From assembly GCF_028372415.1 (NCBI RefSeq), contig NC_092875.1, positions 29,023,712 through 29,087,711 of the forward strand: a stretch of 64,000 nucleotides of DNA, read 5' to 3'. Shown one piece after another: positions 31,766-42,312 of this stretch. The first letter of the stretch is position 1; each line of letters starts with the position of its first letter. Under the pieces are notes generated by a model. That model worked only from the letters and a program-made list of their open reading frames with translations. It ran no database searches and was not told where the DNA came from. Made by a program: the position numbers and the translations under genes. Origin of the DNA: Notamacropus eugenii (taxonomy: Eukaryota; Chordata; Mammalia; Diprotodontia; Macropodidae).

Positions 31766-31914
31766 CATGGTGCTGCTGTACTGATAAGAGGGGTTCAGAT
31801 CCTGTCTCTGATACCTTATAGATGTCAGGTCTATTTTGAATTGAAATAAACTATAAAGTGTGTTTCTCTTATTGTGGGAAGTGGGGTATAGTAGAAAGGG
31901 AAAAGAAGAGGAGG

Positions 31915-31986
31915 AAGGAAGGAAGGAAGGAAGGAAGGAAGGAAGGAAGGAAGGAAGGAAGGAAGGAAGGAAGGAAGGAAGGAAGA
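31915..31986 (+). repeat. (GGAA)n microsatellite
   Basis: About 18 uninterrupted tetramers. Confidence 0.95.
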
Positions 31987-32002
31987 AAATTAGCCTTTTA
32001 TT

Positions 32003-32250
32003 AAGGGCAGCTAGGTGATGCAGTGGATAGATTGCTAGCCCTGGGGTTAGGAGGATCTGAGTTCAAATATGACCTCAGAGACTTACTAGCTGTGTGAACT
32101 TGAGCAAGTCACTTAACCCTGTTTACCTCAGTTTCCCCATCTGTAAGATGAACTGGAGAAGAAAATGGCAAACCCCTCCAGTATCTCTGCCAAGACCCCA
32201 AATGGGGTCAGAAAGAGTTGGATGCACCTGAAAATGACTAAACAACATCA
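32003..32250 (+). repeat. SINE-R
   Basis: Head 'gggcagctaggtgatgcagt', tail with a 5-base loss in 'ctgccaagaccccaaatg'. It sits at the end of a MIR (possible target copies 'ccttttatt' / 'cctttattg'). Confidence 0.9.
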
Positions 32251-32257
32251 AATCTCC

Positions 32258-32455
32258 TTTATTGAGCACTTACTGTGTACCAGGCTCTGAGCTAAGTGCT
32301 TTTTACAAATATCTCTGGGAGGTAGGGCTGTTATTACCTCCATTTTACAGTTGAGGAAACTGAGGCAGACAAAGGTAAAGTGACTTGCCCAGGATCACAC
32401 AGGTAGTGTCTGAGGCTGGATTTGAATTCAGATCTTTCTGACTCCAGGTCCAGCA
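32258..32455 (-). repeat. MIR, full length
   Basis: 'tattgagcacttactgtgta', 'gttgaggaaactgaggcaga' and 'ccaggatcacacaggtag'. Confidence 0.85.
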
Positions 32456-32730
32456 AAAGGGAAGAGTGCTGGGTTTGGAGTCAGTCCAATTCTGGTTTTC
32501 TCCTTGCTATGGGTGTAACTTTGTGTAAGTCTCTGGGTCCCAGTTTTCTCCTCTGTAAAATGAGATAGTTAGACAATAGGCCTCAAGTGTGGTTTCTAGT
32601 TCTTAAACGTACAATCCTATCATCTTCAAAAGCAAGGGTTATGCCTTTTCCTTCTCTGTATTCTACTTTCTCTCTCTGTACCTCAGTTTCCTCATCTGTA
32701 AAATGGGTGATAATATCCTTTCCCAGCCAG
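32456..32730 (+). repeat. MIR3-like then MIR fragment
   Basis: 32456-32630 ('tgctgggtttggagtcagtc') and 32665-32730 ('gtacctcagtttcctcatct'). Confidence 0.65.
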
Positions 32731-33385
32731 CGCCATAGAGACCTGAATTATTATCCTTCCCTACTCCCTTCCCCTAAACCTATAACTCACCCCTCCCTCT
32801 AGAAGGCCAGACCGGCCCTGGTTCCCTGCTAACTGGTTTCTGAGAACCCTAAATGCTTTTAGCATCCGGCACCCAGCAGGGGGCTAGACCTCAAGGCACT
32901 TAATGAAGTCTGGTTGTCTTATTGATTGCCTGCCTTGTCCTAGGCCAAGGAGCCTGGAGGATGTGGCTGTTTGAAAGGATGAGTAGGTCTTTAGCAGAGA
33001 GTTTTTTGAAATAGCTAAAGAATCCCTGGAAAGGGTTGAGTGCTTTGCCTGGCCTGCTCTCTGTTTTCCCCAAACCCCCAGGGGACCTTGTACAAATAAT
33101 TTTTTTCTCTTCTTGGCTTTGCCGACAACCCTGACAACGTGACTTTCTCGTTTGCAGTCCCAGACTGAACCAGTGCTCTCCTTAAAAAAAAAAAAAAAGC
33201 ACACACATTATCAGGTTACAGCAGGACAATAAATGGGCCCAGATTTGAGGAGGAGAAAATCTGGCTGGGTTGCCTTTGGAAAACTGTTCAGGCCTTTCCC
33301 AGAGAGGAGGGAGGGTCCAATGGAGGACTGTGGAGAGCCTTGGGTTTGAGTTCTGTCCATGACACCTGTTTAAATATGAGTGAGT
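32731..33385. other. Unique block containing a CTCF-like site
   Basis: Repeat-free except an A-run at 33184-33199. Overlapping minus-strand frames have no domain. Confidence 0.4.
32873..32887 (+). promoter_or_regulatory. CTCF-like site
   Basis: 'ccagcagggggctag' fits the CTCF core CCASYAGRKGGCR at 12 of 13 positions, in unique sequence. Confidence 0.45.
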
Positions 33386-33656
33386 TGCTTGAATGTAATG
33401 AAGAACGAATGTTTGAATTAATGAATGCATATGTGGATGAATTAATGCATGAATAAATACATTAATGAATGCATGAATGAATGAATGTGTGAATTAATGA
33501 ATGAATACATTAAAAAATGTATGAATGAATACCTACATGAATGAATGAATATTTGAATTAATGAGTGCATGAATTAATGCATGAATGAATACACTAATGA
33601 ATGTATAAATGAATGCATACATGAATGAATGAATGTTTGAATTAATGAATGCGTGA
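33386..33656 (-). repeat. TGAA-based minisatellite grown from an L2 tail
   Basis: The motif 'tttgaattaatga' (or a one-base variant) recurs at about 33411, 33487, 33551 and 33635, steps that are all multiples of four. The array joins directly to a reverse L2 end at 33656. Confidence 0.85.
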
Positions 33657-33740
33657 TGTATTTATTAAGCACCTACTGTTCTTTGACAGGTTGTACTATG
33701 TTAGGTCCTGAGGATACTGATGAAAATGAGACATATGCAT
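33656..33740 (-). repeat. L2 3' end
   Basis: 'tgtatttattaagcacctac' immediately next to the minisatellite. Confidence 0.75.
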
Positions 33741-34154
33741 TCTGATAGGAGGTGAAGGTAGTTGTTCTGATCTGCGCAAGGAGTCGATTCTCACATCATT
33801 TCCATAAGCAAGGTAGCAATAACTTGGTTACTATTACCAGAGCAAGAGAAGGAAAGTCCGGATGGGGAGTTAGGGAAGAAGGTCTAGGGAAAGGTAGATA
33901 TCTTAGGTTAGAAGATTTTTCGCTCACATATCAACCAATCAGGACAACTTAACCCAGGGTGGAGCTCAAATCTCAGCACATTCAGTCCCACAGAGAAGAA
34001 GGGTGTGGACTCTGCTGGTCTTGTGCAGAAGAGACGAGAGAACCACAGAAAAACAAGATGGTGTGGAAAACTGGATCAGAAGCCAATTCATGATTGGGGG
34101 ACACTCTCTGAGCCTCAGTTTCCTTAAAGTGATCTAATATCCATGGTAACTAGA
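33741..34154. other. Unique sequence with CCAAT motif
   Basis: 'tcaaccaatcaggaca' at about 33932 is a good CCAAT-box, but no TATA or transcript evidence accompanies it. Confidence 0.3.
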
Positions 34155-34400
34155 TATTGTGGGAGACACAGTATATAGAGTACCAGACCTAGAGTCAGGA
34201 AGACTTGAGTTCAAATCCAGCCTCAAACACTCCCTACCTATGTGACCCTGGGCAAGCACTTAATCTTGTTGGTCTCAGTTTCCTCATCTATAAAATGAAC
34301 TGGAGAAGGAAATGGCAAACCACTCTGGTATCTTTGCCAAGAAAACCCCAGATGGGGTCATGAAGAGTCAGACAGGACTGAAAGACTGAACAACATGGTA
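34155..34400 (+). repeat. SINE-R
   Basis: 'gagttcaaatccagcctcaa', 'gccaagaaaaccccagatgg' and end 'gactgaacaac'. Confidence 0.9.
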
Positions 34401-34421
34401 AGCACTTTGTAACCAGGCTTT

Positions 34422-34720
34422 AATCACATTTGGTCTGGATTGTAGCAATAGCCTCCTGACTGAACTCCTTCCTTCCCATCTCTCTGCTTTCCAATCTATC
34501 CTTCACACAGCTGCCCTGTGTGGCTGAGGTAATTTAAGTATCTTTCCTAGAGCCACACAGGTAATAATCAACCATCAATCAATCAACAAATATGTGCCAG
34601 ACCTCTGGGCTTGGCCAATCCCCCCTCAGAAGGACCTTATATTCTGAGCATCAAAGAGGGGATTTGAACCCACTTTCTCTGATGCCAGGCCAACGTTATT
34701 TCCTCTGTATCTCTTTGTCC
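34422..34720. repeat. L2 (+) then MIR (-) with embedded L2 piece
   Basis: 34422-34535 'gcaatagcctcctgactgaa' is L2 3'UTR. 34535-34720 is reverse MIR, interrupted near 34570-34645 by an L2 tail ('atcaatcaatcaacaaatat'). Confidence 0.6.
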
Positions 34721-34764
34721 CCCCCAGTGCCTAATCCATGGGAACAGAAATTGAACTAGTGAGT

Positions 34765-34960
34765 ATTCCTAGTGAGTAACCCGCTGGAGATTCAGGCTGG
34801 CAGCCTCTCGGCAACCTGTAGTCTTAGAGAGTTATCTAAAGCAATAAGAGCTTAAATCTTTTGCTCAGGGTCACACAGCCAGTATATGGCAGATGTGGAA
34901 CTTGAGCTCAGGTAATCCTGGTTCCCAGGTCAGCTCTCTACCCATTACACCAGTGACGAA
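34765..34960 (-). repeat. SINE-D
   Basis: 'acctgtagtcttagagagtt' then 'gggtcacacagccagtatat' and head 'ctacccattacaccag'. Confidence 0.65.
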
Positions 34961-34964
34961 GGAT

Positions 34965-35155
34965 GGGCTGGGGAACCTTGGAGTCTGCTAGAGTCTGCAA
35001 GGTCAAAACGATTTTCCTAATACTAAGACTTTTCATTTCTAATATGGTAAATAATGTCAGCTATAACTTGCATAAACAAAAGCTCTTTCAAAATGGTCTT
35101 CCATAATTTGGAAGGTCTTAAGGGGGTCCTGAGATCCTATTGTACTGCATCATGC
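34965..35155. mobile_element. hAT-like MITE family 3, opposite copy
   Basis: 'ggtcaaaacgattttcctaa' is the reverse of the family signature at 31030-31265. 'taagggggtcctgagatcct' is near the other end. Confidence 0.6.
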
Positions 35156-35164
35156 TGACTGGAA

Positions 35165-35352
35165 CATTTGCTGTGGTCATTTGGTCATGTCCAACTCTTT
35201 GTGACCCATTTGGGGTTTTCTTGGCAGAGATACTGGAGAGGTTTGCCATTTTCTTCCGCAGCTCATGTTACAGTTGAAGAAACTGAGTCTAATAGGATTA
35301 AGTGACCTGGCACATAGTAGGGGGTTAATAAATATTTGTTGAGCTGAATTTG
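35165..35352. repeat. SINE-R tail (-) next to L2 end (+)
   Basis: 35165-35300 'ggggttttcttggcagagat'. 35300-35352 'cctggcacatagtagggggt'. Confidence 0.75.
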
Positions 35353-35857
35353 CAAACTTTGAAGTGTTCTAGACAGGTTCGTTATGAATAATTCCCAAAT
35401 TTGCTAACCACCTCCTATTCTCCAGGTAATTTTTCCAGCACCACTGTTCTCTTGGGGTTGCTACATTTGGACAAATCACAAAGCACCCTGAGGTATAAAG
35501 CACAGAGATTGTGGATGACTCCAGGAATAATGCTAGGTGTGGATGAGGCTGTGGCAAGTTGCCAATGAAGATTTGCACCTAAGGAATGAGTGGCACAGAA
35601 AGAGATAACATCTTGTGGCTATAACCAGAGCCGGAGGTGGGCAGTACCATGGGAAGAGCAGGAGATAACAGATGGTGCGGCCCAGGTGATGCGCTGGTAC
35701 CCACTGGGAATGCTAGAAAGTCCGAGAGAAAGGTCCCTACTTTCCCGAGAGTTACTGGATGGAACAGAAAGGGAAGGTGCGGCTGGGTGTTGCCCCTCAT
35801 TGATGAGATCACAGCTCCATTCCCCTGTGATTTTCGGGAAGTTGTTGGATCCTATCG
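35353..35857. other. Unique block with two AGATAACA motifs
   Basis: 'agataaca' occurs at about 35603 and 35663, sixty bases apart, GATA-type cores. No repeat recognised. Confidence 0.35.
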
Positions 35858-36255
35858 TTTCCATTTTCTTTCTTTCCTTTTTTCCTTTTTTTGTGTAGAG
35901 CAGGAGGCCATTCTTAAACTGGCCTGCTGCCATCCATATGCTAGTGGCAGCTTCTATCTGATTTCAGAGAGTGCCAGGCAAGGATGCTTCGGATCCTTCA
36001 ATGAAAAATGACATCCTGGCTTTCATTATTTATTACCTTTTATCACAGGCAGGCTAGTTAAGAAAGGGAAGCGAAAACATTAGCTTTATTGTGAGCATAT
36101 CAGAAGAATTCTGTTCCACAGAAGACCCCTGCATATCCATCTAAGGTCCCTGCTAGCTCTCCGTTCTGTGGTCCATGATCTATGAGCTAATTAGTTTCCA
36201 AGACGGTACCGAGTGATGCATCCTTGGAAATAATGTGAGCCTCTTACTATAGATT
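35858..36255 (+). other. Possible terminal exon or conserved non-coding element
   Basis: A long polypyrimidine stretch ends in 'tttttttgtgtag', a good-looking 3' splice acceptor at about 35898. The frame after it reads 'QEAILKLACCHPYASGSFYL' and continues to a stop at 36009-36011. I do not recognise the peptide and no donor, partner exon or nearby AATAAA is visible. The following 250 bp ('gagctaattagtttccaaga') is repeat-free and could be the reason for conservation instead. Confidence 0.25.
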
Positions 36256-36257
36256 CA

Positions 36258-37060
36258 TACATTCAGCACTAGTTTATATTTATGAAGTCCCTGCTCCCTG
36301 AATTGTACTGGGCTGGAAGCTAAGGGGAGTACAGAGAAGGAAAAGACACCACTTCTGCATTGGAAGAGCTTACAATATTCCCAGGGAAACAAAGCTTGAG
36401 CATCTGATTTCAATTCAGTTGAATGCAAAAAAGCATTTAATGAGCACCTATTCTATTCATCTGAACCAGGTGTTAGCGGCACAAAAATAAAAATGATACC
36501 CAGGCCTTGTCCTCAAGGAGCATATATTTTATTGGGATTATCACAGGTATGCAGATAAGTAAATTTTAGGAGGGATTTTAGGAGGGATAAAATGCTAACA
36601 GCTTGGGGGATCAAAGAAAGATTTCCTGTAGTTAGTAGCTCATGAGCTGAGCCATGAGGGAAACTAAGGAAGGAAGAGATTATAAAACGGAATTATGAGG
36701 AGGGAGTACATTCCAGACATCGTGGTGGTAATGGTGGTAGTGATGGTGGTGATGGTAATGGAGGAGAAGGAGGAGGATACAGCCTGTACGAAGGTTTGGA
36801 AGTGGGAGATCTATTGCCAAATTGAGGGATGAGTTTGTTGGGATGGAGAATGCATGAAGAAGACTACTGTAAAATAAGGCTTAAAAGGCAACGTGGGATT
36901 ATTTTTGAAGGGCTTCAAATTCCAAAATGAGGAATTTGCATTTTATCCTAGAGGTAATAGGGAGTCACTGAAGATTATGGAGCAGAGGTTTGATATGGTT
37001 AGACTTGTGATTTAGGAAGTTGTTGGTAGCTATGTGGAGGATGGATAGGAGAAGGGAGAG
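36258..37060 (-). mobile_element. L2 3' region, two overlapping copies
   Basis: 36258-36385 is one reverse L2 end. From 36410 a second runs about 650 bp ('aaagcatttaatgagcacct', 'gggcttcaaattccaaaatg', 'taatagggagtcactgaag'), with a GGT/GAT-rich microsatellite at about 36720-36770. Confidence 0.75.
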
Positions 37061-37257
37061 CCTGAAATTAAATAACAATACATGAAAGTGTTTGTTGATA
37101 GCCATTCACATAAATATAGCACTTTAAATCTTTTCTCACATCTCTATGAGATGGTCAAAATGGATATTTGCATAATACTAGAGTCCTCCTCCCTTGCCTC
37201 TAAAGGAAATTGCTTCATGTTTTTCATTACTTTCATTTTACATCAGTTAACAAATAT
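37061..37257. other. Unassigned, possibly MIR remnant
   Basis: 'agcactttaaatcttttctc' is faintly MIR-like. Nothing else recognised. Confidence 0.3.
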
Positions 37258-37479
37258 TTGTTGTTGTCGTTGAGTCAGTTCAGCGTCCCACTCTATGTGA
37301 TGCCATTTGGAGTTTTTTTGACAAAGATCCAGGAGTGGATTACCATTTTCTTCTATAGCTCATTTTACAGACAAGGAAACTGAGGGAAACTTGCTCAGGG
37401 TCACACAGCTAGTAAGTGTCTGAGATCAGATTTGAACTCAGGGTCTGGCGTTCTATCCACTGTACTATCTAGTTGCCCC
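37258..37479 (-). repeat. SINE-R
   Basis: Reverse tail and 'cagggtcacacagctagtaa', head 'ctatccactgtactatct'. Confidence 0.9.
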
Positions 37480-37595
37480 TAACGTTTATTAAGCACCTAT
37501 TATATGCCAGGCATTGTGCTACGCACTGGGAATACAAAAAAGCAAGATATAGTCCCTGCCTTTGAGAAACTCACAGTCTACTGGAGAAACACTTA
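37480..37595 (-). repeat. L2 3' end
   Basis: 'gtttattaagcacctattat' and 'gagaaactcacagtctactg'. Confidence 0.8.
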
Positions 37596-37635
37596 TCTGG
37601 ATACGTTTTGTCCTTTTCTCCTCAAGTTGTGTGTG

Positions 37636-37942
37636 TGTTTGTCCTTTGTTGCCAAAGAAGACCATGCCATCAGAGAAAGGCTGACATGACTTGCACTTGA
37701 CTTTGTTTTGAGTGAGGGAGGGCTGTGCAGGTCACCAGCCTCACTTCTCCTCCAGATTCATCTGAATCCAGTGACCAGATATTCGCCAAGATGACTGGAG
37801 ATGACCCAGGATGAGGCAATTGGGGTTAAGTGACTTGCCCAAGGTCACACAGCTAGTGTCAAGTGTCTGAGGTGAGATTTGAACTCAGGTCCTCCTGACT
37901 CCTGTACTGGTGCTCTATCCACTGCACCACCTAGCTGCCCCA
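37636..37942 (-). repeat. SINE-W, full length
   Basis: Tail first ('gtcctttgttgccaaagaag', 'gggctgtgcaggtcaccagc'), then 'aggcaattggggttaagtga' and the tRNA-like head 'gcaccacctagctgcccc'. About 305 bp. Confidence 0.9.
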
Positions 37943-38059
37943 GAGGAAAGGAATAGGGTAGAGGAGAAGCGAAGGTTGGAGGAGAAAGATAAGCTGGGGC
38001 TGTTGGGCAAGAGAGGAGGGTGGGGTAGAGGGAATTAACCCCTGCCAGGGAAAGAGGTG

Positions 38060-38450
38060 GTGTCTCCCCAAGCTGAATGCAAACTCATTGAAGGCAAGGA
38101 ATTGTTTCATTTTTTACTCCATATCTGGAGACCTAACACATTTCTTGGCTGAGAAGTTGCCACTTGATAATACGCGTTGAATTGAATTGGATCAAGATCT
38201 GCTGACCCCAGGGCAGTTTTTTTTCCCAGACTATAAGCTCCATGAGGACAGAGACTATGTCTTCTCTGACAGTTATCTCTCCCAGCAACTGACTCAGTAT
38301 GTTTCATACAGAGTAGACAATTTTTGGATTTTTGATTTGTGGCTTCATTTCCTTGGACCTCAGTTTCCTCATTTATAAAATGAGAGGATGGGTCTTGGTG
38401 GCAGTTAAATTCCTTTCTAGTCCTAAAACTATGCTCTCTTTGCTTGCATC
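38060..38450 (+). repeat. Two L2 ends and a MIR3-like tail
   Basis: 38060-38195 'caaactcattgaaggcaagg'; 38225-38330 'ataagctccatgaggacaga'; 38345-38450 'gacctcagtttcctcattta'. Confidence 0.6.
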
Positions 38451-38659
38451 CTTTCCCTCTCCTAGGTCTTTCTCTCCTTTGTATTTCTGATATGAAGAAT
38501 GAGAGCTAGGCTTTGGAAGGGGGCCAACTGACATTTGGGAGATTATGTAGTATTGAAGATGGGCCAAATGACCTCTAGGATTCTGTGACCTTGAAAGGGA
38601 AAGCTATTTCAAGGTCACAGAGATGGTCAATTTGGTTTACATACCCTGAAAGTGCTTAA

Positions 38660-38965
38660 TCATGTTTAGAAAACTAGAGCTGGAAAGGACCTGAGAGTCC
38701 ATCCCTCTCATTTTACAGGGAAGGAAACTGAGGCTTGCACAGTTAAGTGACTTGAGTTCTTAGACCTCTTGCTGGAAGGCACCTCAGAGACCATCTTTTC
38801 CAATCTCCTCATTTTCCAAAGGAGAAAACAGAGGCCTAGAGAGATGAAATGACCTCTTGGAATGATATGAAATGAAATTGTCCAAGGTCAGAGAGGTAAT
38901 AACTTGGCAAAGTTGAACTCAGATCCCTTGGACTCCAGCTCCAGAGCTCTCATGACTGTGTGTAG
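38660..38965 (-). repeat. Two MIR3-like copies in tandem
   Basis: 38660-38760 'actagagctggaaaggacct'; 38760-38965 'cttgctggaaggcacctcag' through 'gttgaactcagatcccttgg'. Confidence 0.75.
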
Positions 38966-38984
38966 CAGCTTGGTCTGGAATCAG

Positions 38985-39300
38985 AAAGGGTATTTTCTTT
39001 TCATGAGCCTGGACCTGCAGGAGCTGTGGGACTGCTGTTTCTGCATTTAGTATCTTTATTCAGAGCGATGCCCGCAGCCCAAGTGTGTCTATATATAAAT
39101 CCACCACGGTGGCTTCTTCCTTTAATGTTTCTCGTAGAAACAAAGAAAAGCAACCTATTCCTGGAGCTGAGTTCCCGCCTGACCACTCTGGGGCTGTGAT
39201 AGCGTGATCGTTTCCAGAAAGATATTCTCATTCGCTATTTTTGTGGAGAAATCCTCAAAAGTCCTTTTCAGCTCTAGTCCTCGGCCATGGTAGAAGGCAA
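38985..39300. promoter_or_regulatory. Candidate conserved non-coding element
   Basis: Repeat-free with retained CpGs ('agagcgatgcccgc', 'caccacggtgg', 'gatagcgtgatcg', 'cattcgctat', 'cctcggcc'). A TATA-like 'tatatataaat' sits at about 39091. Constraint is inferred only. Confidence 0.35.
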
Positions 39301-39404
39301 GAAGCCAGCCAACCATTTAGGAAACTGTCTGAGCTGGGGGAGGGAACAGTGGAGTGATTTTTCAACTGGGATCAATGGTGCCAGACTAGGGGAGGGGGTG
39401 CTTT

Positions 39405-39535
39405 CACATAGGATCATAGATCCAGAGATGTAAGGGACCTTAGAGGTCAGCTATTCCAACTCTTTTATTTTATACATGAGGAAATTGAGTTCCAAAGAGG
39501 TTCCCAGGCTTTTAGCTTTAGAGATAGCAAGACCC
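39405..39535 (-). repeat. MIR3-like SINE
   Basis: 'gatgtaagggaccttagagg' and 'atgaggaaattgagttcc'. Confidence 0.75.
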
Positions 39536-39539
39536 TAGC

Positions 39540-39745
39540 AGTTAGTACACTTCCAAGTGATACGAAAATCAGATTATAATGTAATTGGGAAATACGTAAC
39601 AAAATAAATAAAAATACAACATAACATAGATAATGTTAATATGTGGTTTTTGAGATCAGTATACCACCGCAGGAATCCTTATGTACCATATAGTTTAGTG
39701 ACTCTGTTTCTATCTGAATTTGATGATTCTGGTTTTCCTAAATGA
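39540..39745. mobile_element. hAT-like MITE family 4
   Basis: 'aaataaaaatacaacataac', 'gataatgttaatatgtggtt' and 'tttctatctgaatttgatga' recur in the split copy at 60850-61800. Confidence 0.6.
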
Positions 39746-39764
39746 CTTTGTCTAGACCTTGCCT

Positions 39765-40315
39765 TTGGCCTCAGTTGATGCTTCCTAACTGTGCAACTTT
39801 GGGTAAATTATTTAAACTCTCTTGACCTCAGTTCCCTCATCTGTAAAGGATGGGATTGGACAAAATGGTCCCTGAGGTCCCTTCTGGCTCTCATTCTTAG
39901 ATTTAGTCCAAATTTGCCTCTCTTCCGCTCGGTCATCCTGGGACTGAGCCCTGACACCAAGGAATGGAATCCTTCTCCCATATACCAGACCGTCAGGCTA
40001 TTGAACACAGTCACCTCAGATCCCTTATACCCCCACTCCAGGAGAATTTTTGAGACAGCCAGACTGCTGTGGGATGGGAGGGAGGCAGCCTTTGCTAGAG
40101 TCAGAAAGACCTGGATTCAAACAATGGAGAAAAAGAAGTCTAAGGTTCTGGGTTCTAACCCTGCCTCTGTCATTGGGTGACCTTAGGCAAGTCTCTCACC
40201 TCTCTAGGTCTGTGTCCTCCTCTGTGAAAGGATGCAGTTCATACTGAGTGACTTCTTAGGTCCCTTTCTAGCTTGGAAGTCTTCGATTTTAGGATCCTGT
40301 AATCCTAGGAGCCCT
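39765..40315 (+). repeat. Two MIR3-like copies
   Basis: 39765-39905 ('ggtcccttctggctctcatt') and 40060-40315 ('gtgaccttaggcaagtctct', 'aggtccctttctagcttgga'). Confidence 0.75.
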
Positions 40316-40319
40316 CTGG

Positions 40320-40570
40320 TACCCATCAGCTGTATACCTCTGAGCAAGTCACTGAATCTCTCTCTGTCTCTCTATGTCTCTGCTTCTGTCTCTGTCTCTC
40401 TGTCTCTCCTCTCTGTCCTGTCTCTTTCTTCTCTCTCTGTCTCTCTCCCCTTCTGTCTTTCTTTTTCATTTTCTATCTGTGTGTCTTTCTGTCTCCTCTC
40501 TTTCTTTTTGACTCTCTCTCTGTCTCTCTCTGTCTCTCTTTCTCTTTCTCTCTCTCTCTCCCTCCTCTAA
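40320..40570 (+). repeat. MIR-type SINE start opening into a (TCTCTG)n tract
   Basis: 'ctgagcaagtcactgaatct' is SINE body. The following CT-rich motif has expanded to over 200 bases. The predicted Ser/Leu-rich protein is compositional. Confidence 0.85.
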
Positions 40571-41445
40571 ATTAGAGATCAGTGGCTCACCTGTATTGGT
40601 AGATGGAGTTTCTTATGCCAGTAAAAACCATGGGTCTTCCCCTCCTGTAATAATCCTTCATACCTAATAAGGTACCTTATTTGATCAGTGTTTGTTGAGT
40701 TGAATTGAAAATATAATTAATTATATTTCCTGTGACTTCAAGTTGCCACCAAATCCTGGCAAAGGATGCAAGATTCAGAGATTAGGTGTACTCCTTGGCA
40801 CTGTTCACGAAAATCCAAACCTAGAAAATAGAGATGGTGGGAGGAGAGAAGAAGGGGGAGGGGGCAGGAAGAGTGAAGGATTTATATTTGCCAAAGACTT
40901 CTGTGCAGTTTTTAAAATAAATGGTGGATTTCCTGAGTACCTCAAAATACTATTTGATTTGAGAAATTTTGTTGATGTTGGACTTTTCAGGAGTAGCATG
41001 ATATAAATAGCAATTTTTGTACCCAAGTCAAATAGTCTAAAACATGGCTTCAGAAAGTAGCATGAAACATACCCTTAAATTAACTTTTTCTCCCTGAAAT
41101 GCGGTTAATGGGCTACATTGGGACCTTTGGGGGTCATCCTGTGGAGCATGTGAGGTGTGCTCCTTGGGCCACTTCTAGAAAGACATATAGTCCACCTCAG
41201 CCAGACCTTGAGTTGTACCCGCTCTTCTTGGATCCCCTTTATTTCCCCTGATGGGAACTCTGCCAAAGAGGAGTGGCCACTGAGTCAGCAAGAGCTATGC
41301 TCTCAGTAGTCTTTAAAAGGCACGTACAAGATACATACAGAATAGATGGAAGGTAACCTAGTGGGGGGAGGGAAATTGAGGAGGTGGGGAGCAGGAAGGC
41401 CTCCCATGAGAGGCAGCAGTTGAACATCTCCTGTCTTTGCATAGG
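40571..41445. other. Unique sequence
   Basis: A short L2-like piece at 40685 ('gtttgttgagttgaattg'). Otherwise unassigned. Frames at 40743-41026 overlap on both strands and show no domain. Confidence 0.35.
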
Positions 41446-41449
41446 CTGT

Positions 41450-41795
41450 CTGTCTTCCTTGCCTGGAATTCTCTAGCTCCTCACCTCTGCTTTCTGGAAT
41501 CCCTGGTTTCCTTCAAGACTCAACTCAAGCAAGGTCTCCTACTGCCTCCTGGGCCATCTCCAGTTGTCCTGATCTATATCTGGCCACTGGACCCAGTTGG
41601 CTTCAGAGGACAGAGTGAGGCTGGTGACCTTGCTCAGCTCTCCTTCACTTAAATCTAATTTAACTGCAAGTTGTGGCATCATCTTCCTGATGTCACAGTC
41701 CTCTTCAAGAACAAAGGACAGACCACTCAGGCACCACCTTCTTCATGAAGTCTTTGCGGATACTCTTCTTTGCTAGAATAAAGAAAGGTTTCTGA
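41450..41795 (+). mobile_element. L2 3'UTR interrupted by a SINE-W tail
   Basis: 41450-41538 ('tccttcaagactcaactcaa') and 41731-41795 ('caggcaccaccttcttcatg') are contiguous in L2. 41539-41730 is a headless SINE-W tail ('gaggctggtgaccttgctca'). Confidence 0.8.
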
Positions 41796-42224
41796 GGTGA
41801 TGAGAATGGGGAGCCCCACGTGTAGAGAGGGACCCACTTATGGCAAGGGGCTGTTATTGGTGGGGAAGGAAGAAGAAACAGCTCTAACCTCTTCTCCCCC
41901 TACCCTTCTCTGAGGGAGACTTTTATTCTTGCCAGGAGATGAAGCAGGAGGCTGGGGCCAAAGGCTGCCACTCTGCTCTCCTCAGAGACAGAGCATACCA
42001 GGCTAGAATTATATCTACCTACTCCCTTAAACGTTGTCTATGGGAGGTGATTGGGTTCATCCAACTTTGGCCTACTTTGTCATTTTGAGGAGGGAGAGAG
42101 ACTCCAAGCTTTCTAACCAAGGTGTGATCCCTTCTCTACCCAACCTAAGTCTCACAATGAAAACACATAGACAACAATGAAAGTCCATTTATCAAAATAA
42201 TAATAAAACAGTAATCAGAGAAAA
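41796..42224. other. Unique sequence
   Basis: Nothing recognised. Confidence 0.35.
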
Positions 42225-42312
42225 TACATATTTATATATGTTCATATGTATATATATATGTGTGCGTGTATATACACAGACACAAATACACACACACACA
42301 CACACACACAGA
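42225..42312. repeat. TA/TG/CA microsatellite
   Basis: 'atgtatatatatatgtgtgc' then a CA run. Confidence 0.95.

Noticed and set aside
33932-33950. CCAAT-box promoter
   Set aside because: A single motif without TATA, CpG island or transcript support.
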